Under the pieces are notes generated by a model that was not told the DNA's origin, did not search any database, and worked only from the letters and a program-made list of their open reading frames with translations. This document shows, one piece after another, positions 8,599 to 15,300 of a stretch of 40,373 bases of DNA (positions within the stretch are counted from its first letter, which is position 1; each line of letters opens with the position of its first letter). Position numbers and translations under genes: made by a program. The stretch lies in the IMG/VR virus record IMGVR_UViG_3300035689_000034, positions 1-40,373 of that record. One strand, given 5' to 3'. The stretch is from a virus.

Positions 8599-8676
8599 AG
8601 CGGAGGAGTGAAACGGTTCATGCTGTCCTCATAAGTCAGAGATAATGTTGGGTTCGACTCCCCATCTCCGCTACCA
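8599..8676 (+). tRNA. tRNA with CAT anticodon (Met, or Ile if lysidine-modified)
   Basis: AGCGGAG pairs perfectly with CTCCGCT, followed by A and an encoded CCA (8673-8676). A D-arm GTGA/TCAT and an anticodon stem CTGTC/GTCAG with one T-T mismatch enclose the loop CTCATAA, giving anticodon CAT. The T-arm GGGTTCGACTCCC is recognisable but its stem is imperfect. Methionine elongator, initiator and lysidine-type isoleucine tRNAs all share this anticodon; I cannot separate them by eye. Confidence 0.7.
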
Positions 8677-8680
8677 ATTT

Positions 8681-8768
8681 GCAAGAAGGGTGACTATTGG
8701 TAACGTGTCACGGCGGTCTGTAAAACCGCAACATTGAACCGCTTCTAGTTCGATTCTAGATTCTTGCA
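8681..8768 (+). tRNA. tRNA-Tyr (GTA)
   Basis: The acceptor stem GCAAGAA/TTCTTGC is perfect, with discriminator A at 8768. The D-stem is GTGAC/GTCAC, the anticodon stem GCGGT/ACCGC encloses CTGTAAA (anticodon GTA), and the T-arm is TCTAG-TTCGATT-CTAGA. The 88-base length reflects a long variable region, as expected for bacterial tyrosine tRNA. No CCA is encoded. Confidence 0.9.
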
Positions 8769-8883
8769 TAACACCCTTTCGAGTGTCTCGGATTTCTTAG
8801 TAAAAGTGGCAGTTTCAATACTGCGCTTAGCCGTATAAAGGCTAGGCTCCTACAGGTGGTCATGGAAACTAACATTGGTGTTA
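8769..8883 (+). ncRNA. Unclassified structured RNA inside the tRNA array
   Basis: The 115-base interval starts directly after the Tyr discriminator and ends two bases before tRNA-Gly. Its ends pair as TAACACC/GGTGTTA. Inside are a hairpin GCAGT-TTCAAT-ACTGC (8809-8824) and, directly adjoining, an 8-base stem GCTTAGCC/GGCTAGGC with a 7-base loop (8825-8847). Anticodon arm followed by long variable arm would suit a serine- or leucine-type tRNA, but I find no T-arm (no TTCRA) and the length is too great. It may be a degenerate tRNA, an interrupted one, or another small RNA released by tRNA processing. Confidence 0.4.
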
Positions 8884-8885
8884 AT

Positions 8886-8959
8886 GCGGCTTTAGCTCAG
8901 CTTGGTAGAGCAGGATTTTTCCAAATTCCGTGTCGAGTGTTCAAATCACTCAAGCCGCT
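8886..8959 (+). tRNA. tRNA-Gly (TCC)
   Basis: The acceptor GCGGCTT/AAGCCGC is perfect. The D-arm GCTC...GAGC with TAGCTCAGCTTGGTAGAGC is canonical. The anticodon stem GGATT/ATTCC has one T-T mismatch and encloses TTTCCAA, giving anticodon TCC. The T-arm is GAGTG-TTCAAAT-CACTC. Discriminator T; no CCA encoded. Confidence 0.88.
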
Positions 8960-8962
8960 TTC

Positions 8963-9037
8963 CCTTGTGTAGTTCAGTGGATTAAGAACAAAGAGCTTCT
9001 ACCTCTTAAGTCGCAAGTTCGAGTCTTGCCACAAGGA
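8963..9037 (+). tRNA. tRNA-Arg (TCT)
   Basis: The acceptor CCTTGTG/CACAAGG is perfect with discriminator A. The D-arm is GTTC...GAAC, the anticodon stem AAGAG/CTCTT encloses CTTCTAC (anticodon TCT, reading AGA/AGG), and the T-arm is GCAAG-TTCGAGT-CTTGC. An AGA-reading tRNA is a common addition in A+T-rich phages with hosts poor in that tRNA. No CCA is encoded. Confidence 0.9.
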
Positions 9038-9050
9038 TTTTCACGCTATA

Positions 9051-9077
9051 ATGAGAAAAACAAGGGGAAATTCTCAT
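9051..9077 (+). promoter_or_regulatory. Hairpin enclosing the Shine-Dalgarno of the gene at 9076
   Basis: ATGAGAA (9051-9057) pairs perfectly with TTCTCAT (9071-9077). The 13-base loop carries AAGGGG, a strong Shine-Dalgarno, and the start codon ATG at 9076-9078 is partly in the stem. Such a fold could tune translation or make it depend on RNA processing downstream of the tRNAs. Confidence 0.45.
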
Positions 9078-9339
9078 GCAATACGCCGCACTCTTAATAT
9101 TTGTCGCTGTAATCGTTTTTATAGTTACTCCTGCTATCAAAAGGAGTGAAGATAATCCAACTCCTCTAGACTTTCGAGAGATTCAATATAAACTGGGCTT
9201 CCCTAAAACTGGTGGTCAAGGTGCTGGAACTCGTTATACTCCTCCTAAACGCAAGCCTCCTGAAAGAACTCAACCTACAGGAAGTCGCGTTGAAGATGAA
9301 GTTGTAACCAATCCTGAAAACAAGCAAGGGAAAGACTAG
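9076..9339 (+). CDS. Small membrane-anchored protein with proline-rich tail
   Basis: This 87-residue protein has an N-terminal membrane segment (YAALLIFVAVIVFIVTPAI, residues 3-21) and a soluble basic, proline-rich tail (YTPPKRKPPERTQPTGS). One N-terminal anchor with a polar tail resembles some phage holin-like, spanin-like or host-envelope proteins, but no lipobox or specific motif is present. A strong Shine-Dalgarno (AAGGGG) lies in a hairpin loop just upstream. It follows the tRNA array and may be read from the same transcript. It converges on the gene ending at 9389. Confidence 0.55.
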   Translation: MQYAALLIFVAVIVFIVTPAIKRSEDNPTPLDFREIQYKLGFPKTGGQGAGTRYTPPKRKPPERTQPTGSRVEDEVVTNPENKQGKD

Positions 9340-9359
9340 TCCAAGAAGCTTTAGAGTGT

Positions 9360-9449
9360 AGAGCAGAAGCTGAAAAGCTATATTGAATTTAATCAAGAAA
9401 TGAATTAGGGAAGATGGACGGCTCTTGACTCATTCTCAGCTTCTGCTCT
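9360..9449. repeat. 14-base inverted repeat across convergent gene ends
   Basis: AGAGCAGAAGCTGA at 9360-9373 and its exact complement TCAGCTTCTGCTCT at 9436-9449 flank 62 bases. One arm is intergenic, just after the gene at 9076. The other is inside the end of the convergent 632-residue gene, where it encodes EQKL. It could act as a long-loop bidirectional structure at the convergence, or be the trace of an inverted duplication. Confidence 0.5.
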
Positions 9450-11287
9450 GGATTAGGTGAACGCACAAGTATAGATTCGGTATCACTAGCTGCTATTGGT
9501 CTATACCCAATATTGAAACTACTGACGCTACTACCGCCCAAAGCTCCAAGAATTTGCGTATATATTGCTATGTACGCATTTTGTCTATTATTTGGGTTAG
9601 TGCTATCAGGAGACGAGAAACTTGGCGCTAAACTAAAACTAGGAGCCGAAGGCACAACAGAATTGTCGTAAAAACGGTCACCAGACGATGAACTTGACCC
9701 TATGCGCTCTGGGTTGACTTGATAGTAGTAACAGCCTTCGTGAGAAAAAAGCGGAGGCATACTATATCTTAAAACAAAGCTAAACTCTCCTCGACGAATA
9801 GGGAAGTAGCCAGTCTCAGGATTTGGCGGCGCATCCCAAGTTGTTATAACTTGATTTGGTAATGTTTTGAATAGTTCTCCATAAGGCGCACTACCCTCTA
9901 CAAATAATGTTGATTTTCTCTCTAAGCCTGTAGCTCTATCAACAAAAAATGTGTATTGATTCTTAGTTAAAGGATATACATCAAGAATTTGCCCATAAGC
10001 CCACCAATACTTATATTGCCACTCATAACTGACACCACGTTTACCTACAGAGCTTTTTATTTCGTATGGATGATTTATTTTTCCTTCTGCCGTACCCATA
10101 TCTAGTCGCAGGAGATTTGCACCTTCTTTTGAAGCCGCAAGTACACCAAAAGGATTAGGTCGAATTACATTTGATTTCTGAGAATACTTTTGCAAACTAA
10201 ATCTAGCTTGGTCAGTGCCGTAGTCAGGTGATTGACGAGGAGAAAATAAAGTATAGTTAGTATTTCCTACATAAGTCGCATCTGAATTGCAAAACTCAGT
10301 AATATTTTTTTCTGTCAGCAACGCAGATTGCCTTGGACGTAATACAAGTTCAAGATTATAATCTGAAATTCTGTTGTGGACTATAACTCCAGTATTTTCC
10401 AATAACTTGTCATCATTACTAACAGAGTATCTTCTCCACCTATATCTGAGTACTGATTGACCTCTGCACCAAGTATAGGAATAAGTAGGGGTGACACTGT
10501 ATGACACAACAGTAAAATTGACACCATTAACAGTTGAGATTTTTTTATAGCGCTCATCACTAGCTGGAGCTACCCCTTCAATGGGTATTCTATCTTCTGG
10601 GTCAATTACCATACAAGCCCAGATGCCTCCACCAAGATAGTTTAAGTTATCTAGAGAGAAGTTTGATTTAAAGCACTTTGGCAGTCCTACTGTATCAAGA
10701 TTTAGTTGATAAATAGTCCTCTCCCCAATATTGATTCCGTCATTTTGAGGTGAGATGTCCGAATTATCGATGCTAACTAAAGTCCAATCTACCTCCTTAA
10801 GACCATCTTGCTTATTTTTGGTAGATTTTACATATGCAATGTGAGCAGACCATCCTTCTCGATTGGATGAATTGGCTGAGACGTATGCGCGTATCTGGGT
10901 CTGGTAACTATCACAGAAGAAAGTATAGATTGGTTCATTAGTGCCCCTTAAATCCTCATCAATATACACAGAAAAATAATTAATAAGTTCACCATCAGAC
11001 TCTGGGAACTTAACAGGAGCTGGCAGAGGAAACTTAGCAAGTATGGCGCTTTTTTCGAGGTTGGCTTGAGTTATTCTTAGACGCGAAATCGCAGTTTCTA
11101 GTGGAAGTCCAGTGAGTCTACGAACTGTGATGAGTTTGAATAGCGACTCATTCGGTGTCCTTTGCTTATTCCGTTTTTGTACCTTAGTGTCAACCGTTGA
11201 TTGATTTGAGACTAAAATCCACTCGGAAGTTTGCGAGTCCCTCAGATATACGCGACCCGCATTATCCCTTTTGATGAATCTTCCCAT
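9389..11287 (-). CDS. Putative virion/tail structural protein, 632 residues
   Basis: A long, mostly beta-rich, aromatic-rich protein starts MGRFIKRDNAGRVYLRDSQT. I recognise no named domain. Composition (many Tyr, Ser, Asn, Pro) and position within the minus-strand structural run suggest a baseplate, tail or fibre component. The N-terminal 100 residues contain a helical segment (LPLETAISRLRITQANLEKS), perhaps for oligomerisation. Its ATG at 11287 overlaps the stop of the upstream RHH gene as TAATG, implying coupled translation. Confidence 0.5.
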   Translation of the reverse strand: MGRFIKRDNAGRVYLRDSQTSEWILVSNQSTVDTKVQKRNKQRTPNESLFKLITVRRLTGLPLETAISRLRITQANLEKSAILAKFPLPAPVKFPESDGELINYFSVYIDEDLRGTNEPIYTFFCDSYQTQIRAYVSANSSNREGWSAHIAYVKSTKNKQDGLKEVDWTLVSIDNSDISPQNDGINIGERTIYQLNLDTVGLPKCFKSNFSLDNLNYLGGGIWACMVIDPEDRIPIEGVAPASDERYKKISTVNGVNFTVVSYSVTPTYSYTWCRGQSVLRYRWRRYSVSNDDKLLENTGVIVHNRISDYNLELVLRPRQSALLTEKNITEFCNSDATYVGNTNYTLFSPRQSPDYGTDQARFSLQKYSQKSNVIRPNPFGVLAASKEGANLLRLDMGTAEGKINHPYEIKSSVGKRGVSYEWQYKYWWAYGQILDVYPLTKNQYTFFVDRATGLERKSTLFVEGSAPYGELFKTLPNQVITTWDAPPNPETGYFPIRRGEFSFVLRYSMPPLFSHEGCYYYQVNPERIGSSSSSGDRFYDNSVVPSAPSFSLAPSFSSPDSTNPNNRQNAYIAIYTQILGALGGSSVSSFNIGYRPIAASDTESILVRSPNPEQKLRMSQEPSIFPNSFLD

Positions 11288-11433
11288 TATTTCTCTACTG
11301 CCACTTCAGGTAGAGAATCAATCCAGTCTTCAAAAAGGACTGTCATTTTCCTATCCCTTGATTCGGCATAGTTTTTCAGCTTAGTCATACGTTTCTCTGA
11401 TAAAGTAGCGTTAAATCTTTTATCTTTACTCAT
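11287..11433 (-). CDS. Ribbon-helix-helix (CopG/Arc-like) DNA-binding protein
   Basis: This 48-residue protein has the strand KRFNATLS, helix 1 (EKRMTKLKNYAESRD) and helix 2 (MTVLFEDWIDSL). It is clearly related to the protein at 7041-7184: both share the pattern L/MSxKR, KLxxYAESxD, MT and DSLPxV. Stop and next start overlap as TAATG. It is divergent from the GIY-YIG gene at 11491 across 57 bases containing a dyad. A role as autorepressor or regulator of its module is inferred from the family. Confidence 0.75.
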   Translation of the reverse strand: MSKDKRFNATLSEKRMTKLKNYAESRDRKMTVLFEDWIDSLPEVAVEK

Positions 11434-11451
11434 GATTGGTGTCAATGTTAT

Positions 11452-11470
11452 GTTATAGTTTAATTATAAC
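11452..11470. promoter_or_regulatory. Dyad between RHH and endonuclease genes, candidate operator
   Basis: GTTATA-N7-TATAAC is a perfect 6-base inverted repeat in the divergent gap. Its place matches the dyad at 7007-7021, and both gaps carry a TATAACA word when read toward the RHH gene in one and away from the endonuclease in the other. TATAAC and TTATAA strings could also supply -10 elements in both directions. Confidence 0.45.
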
Positions 11471-11490
11471 TTATAAATAGAAATTACACA

Positions 11491-12360
11491 ATGAGTGATA
11501 CTTGGATACTTTATCAGACCACAAATTTGGTTAACGGTAAAATTTATGTAGGGGTGCATAAATTGGCTGATACTAGCTATTCTAGAAGCTACCTTGGTAG
11601 TGGCTGTGCTTTAAAACCAGCTATCGAAAAATATGGGAAAGAAAATTTTAGAAGGGCTACACTGGCAGAGTTCTCTTGTGCTAAAGATGCTTACGAAGCC
11701 GAGACTCAAATGGTTACTGAGGAGTTTTGCAATCGAAAAAATACTTATAATCTAAGAATAGGTGGTGAAGGCGGTATTTTCACAGAAGAAGCTAGAGTTA
11801 AAATGAGTGCGGCAGCTAAAGGAAAACAACACACGCCTGAAACTAGAGCAAAAATGAGTGCTTCACATAAGGGAAAAATAATAACGGCTGAAGCTAAGGC
11901 TAAAATTGGCGCGGCTTCTAAAGGGAACAAACATCGGTTAGGTAGTGTTGCTTCATTAGAGACAAGAGCAAAAATGAGTGCTTCTCAAAAAGGTAGAACT
12001 GCAAGCGAAGAAACTAAAATTAAGCTCAGCAATGCAGCTAAAGGAAGAGTACTTAGCGAGGAACATAAAGCAAAATTAAGTGCCTTACGCACAGGTAGAA
12101 CTACAAGTGCTGAAACTAAAAATAAAATGAGTATTGCTAATGGTAGACCTGTTGTACTGCATGGTAAATACTACACATCGAGCAAAAAAGCTGCTAAAAT
12201 CAATGAAATAGCTCACACTACTTTACGATGGAGGCTCAATAATCCTTCTCTTAACTGGATAGAATGGCGCTATGCTACAGAAGAAGAAGTTGCTAACTTT
12301 TTGAGAGAGGGAGTTGCGGAGGTTCAAAATTTGTTTGATAACGTTGTGCGCCATACGTGA
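11491..12360 (+). CDS. GIY-YIG homing endonuclease with multiple NUMOD3 repeats
   Basis: This 289-residue homing endonuclease has its GIY-YIG core at residues 5-90: WILYQTTNLVNGKIYVG, GSG at 37-39, and ETQMVTEEF with candidate catalytic Glu 71. It is strongly similar to the enzyme at 6313-6984. About six NUMOD3-like DNA-binding repeats (pattern xxExRxKMSAxxKGKxxT) run from about 95 to 210, and a NUMOD1-like helical unit follows (RPVVLHGKYYTSSKKAAKINE). It is divergent from an RHH gene. Its last 68 bases overlap the convergent receptor gene, so its final 20 or so residues are antisense to a conserved LamG end. Confidence 0.87.
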   Translation: MSDTWILYQTTNLVNGKIYVGVHKLADTSYSRSYLGSGCALKPAIEKYGKENFRRATLAEFSCAKDAYEAETQMVTEEFCNRKNTYNLRIGGEGGIFTEEARVKMSAAAKGKQHTPETRAKMSASHKGKIITAEAKAKIGAASKGNKHRLGSVASLETRAKMSASQKGRTASEETKIKLSNAAKGRVLSEEHKAKLSALRTGRTTSAETKNKMSIANGRPVVLHGKYYTSSKKAAKINEIAHTTLRWRLNNPSLNWIEWRYATEEEVANFLREGVAEVQNLFDNVVRHT

Positions 12361-15300
12361 TTCTGAACGACTGAATGTAACCTGAAAAATTGGTAATTGC
12401 ATAGCCAATATTCAAAGTTTCTGTCCAATCCATGTTAGTATTCTTTAATTTATCGGTCAAAACTCCATCTATATAAAGTTTTGTAGTTTTATTAGTTGCA
12501 GAATTAACCAGAGCAACGTGAAACCACTGCTTAGCCTCAATTTCAGCTATAGCGGGACTTGTGTAGTTTGGTTGACCCTTATAACACCTCAACGTCGCCT
12601 CATCATTGAACGCAAATATCTTAGGTGAAGTTGCCCCACTGGAAAGAATGCCTTGAAGGATGCTATCAGAATTATATGTACTGCTAGAAGAGGTTACATC
12701 ACCTACTATTGGCTCTGGAATATACTCAATCGCATTTGTCACATCTCCAATTGAAATATTGTTACTACGAGTAAACACTCCTGAAACTGCTTGAATACTT
12801 GTATTAAATGTGCTTGATAACGACGAATAAACGCGATACCCAACAGCACCAATTTTTTTCTGCCATTCCGCAACAAATCCTTTTTCTGCCTTAACCCTAT
12901 TTGGCTCTACAATAGGTGACTCAATTGCTGAATTTGTAGCAACCAAAACACTATTAACATCTCCGACCAACTTATTATCAAATCCATCTAATTTGGTAGA
13001 AAAATCAGATGTCTGAGAAACATCGACTATATAATCTGTGGCTCCTTCAACATCACTCCAACTAATATCAAATGAAGTAGGTGTGACCGACGATGCAGGA
13101 CTTGCGACAGGAGCAGAAAGAGAGAAGGTAGTAAGGGAGGGTAGGTAAATATAAAATTCAATGCAGTAGTCTTGGTTTGCACTAATTGGTTGTGATAAAT
13201 TTGCCACAATACTGCTGCCTTGACCATCAAATTTCATCGATTTAAGTAAACCCGTAGGATATGTATCTGCTACTACCGATACATTATTTATTGCTAAAAC
13301 GCAGTCATGTAAGCTCTCATCGATAATAGTTCCTGTTGTAGTAGCTTGAATGAAGAGCAGTAAATTGTTGTAGTAGGGGTCGGGTAAATAAGCAGGGACT
13401 ACTGCTGTACGAGTCAATACATTGGAGGCTTGATTAGGTGTCCCAATTGCAGAATTGACAGAATTAGCCAAAACTGCTAAGCTAAAATCTCCGCTTGCGT
13501 TAGCTTGCACTTCAAAATTGAAAACGTTGTTGTTACTTGTTTTTGTTAAACCACCTACAATACAATTTGTGAGAGTGAGGGCATCAAGCCCGAACGCTGG
13601 AGCATCTTTGTTTAGTGTAGCTGTTGCATAGAGCTTATAACTGTTGTCATTGGGCTGCGTAGTCGATAAAACAATAGTAAATGGACTATTCTCTATGAAT
13701 ACTGAAGTTCCATTTGTCGTCGATGTGAAATTTTTGTTCGGTAAGCTTGGCTCATCATGAATAACAATGTTGAAATACACTTGTTGGTCAATAGTCTCGT
13801 TGACGAGAAGAGTAGCAACATAGGTATTGTATTGGGTGTTAGTAACCGTTGCAGTCTTACCTAAAATCGTTACTACAGGCAAATTTGTAAGCTCGATAAT
13901 ACTATTGAAGGTCAAAGACAGTGTATTGCCGTTGACAGCCTTATTCGGTACATTGTTATCCGATACTATTGAAATATAGTCAAGCAGTTCGCTAACATCG
14001 AGAATATTTGTAACTGTACTATAAGGAATCAAAGGCACATCATGTTGGTAGGCTGTATAAAGTGCCTTTCCTACTGTTAGCCGTACATTCGACAGAAAAT
14101 AAGGTGCTTGGGTAACGCGATTTTCGTAATAACCTACTTTGAGCGTTCCACTGGAAATATTGATGATTGTTGATGATTGTACAAGCCCAATACGAACTCC
14201 ATTGCGGTAGAAGCGATAAATATTTCCTTTCTTAGTGATTGCAAAGTGGGGAAACTTCTGCTGCAAAGTGTATGCACCATTTTCGTATGCAGGATAAATC
14301 GGTGTAGCTCCTGAAAAGATGTCAGACTCACGCAAAACAATTGTTGAGAATAAGTTTGTAGCTTGGTCGATGCTGCGAACTATCTGAATATTTCCATTCA
14401 CAGCCAGAATTGCAAAGCCTGTACCTGCTTTCTCGACAGAAAAGAGATGTGTTGTGTTCTGGGGGCTAAAAGTATTGCCCCGATAATGAAACTCAATAGT
14501 CCAATCACCATTCATCACCAAAGAAGAGCCTTGACCAATCGCTTCAAAGTTCTCATACGTCAATCCAGACTGCTCTAATTGAGGCACTACGGCAAGAGAC
14601 GAGCTTGTACCTATAGGGAAGACTGTTGGGCTAAAAAGCGTGTTGTTGGGGATAATTTCGTCGAGCTGGTACGCATTAGGAGAAACATCGTAGAATGTGG
14701 TCGATAAATCGAGTGGCAACTGCAAGATTGGGAAAGATTCTGCATAAACTCGCGCCAACAGATTGCTTTTTGAGGAGCTTATGTCTCCGTCAGTGATACC
14801 AGCACCTTCAAGTGCTTGAACATACACCACACCTTGTTTTTCGGGCGTAACATTGAATTGGTAAGTCTGTTTGATTTCATCGATAAGAATCAGGTTAGAA
14901 AGGACTCCATTACTTACCCCAACTTTAGTGCTATCGAATGTCTCGATAGCTGCATTCCAAGTTAAGGTACAAGTAAAGGTTTCGTTGATATAAGGGCTTG
15001 AGCCACTAGTAATTGTAGGTATAGGGGCGTTTTTATTAATAACGTAAAATTGACCTTGGAAACTTAGTTCACCAGTGTAGTTTGATATAAGGGTAGGGAC
15101 ACCTTTATATCTCACTGTTCGCCTATCTACAAAATTAAGTCCTAACTTACCATTTCCAGTGCCAGTAGCAGCCGTAACAACATATTCCAGCTCATTGTTC
15201 TTAACAAGCGAAACAAGCGAAGCACCAGATACACCTTCTATCTGAGTAAGGCTGAAATCTGCCAGAACTAGGTTATCAACTGCTTGCGCCACATATACAT

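Noticed and set aside
8769-8883. Calling this interval a tRNA-Leu or tRNA-Ser
   Set aside because: It has an anticodon-like hairpin and long arm, but no TTCRA T-loop or D-arm, and it is about 25 bases too long.
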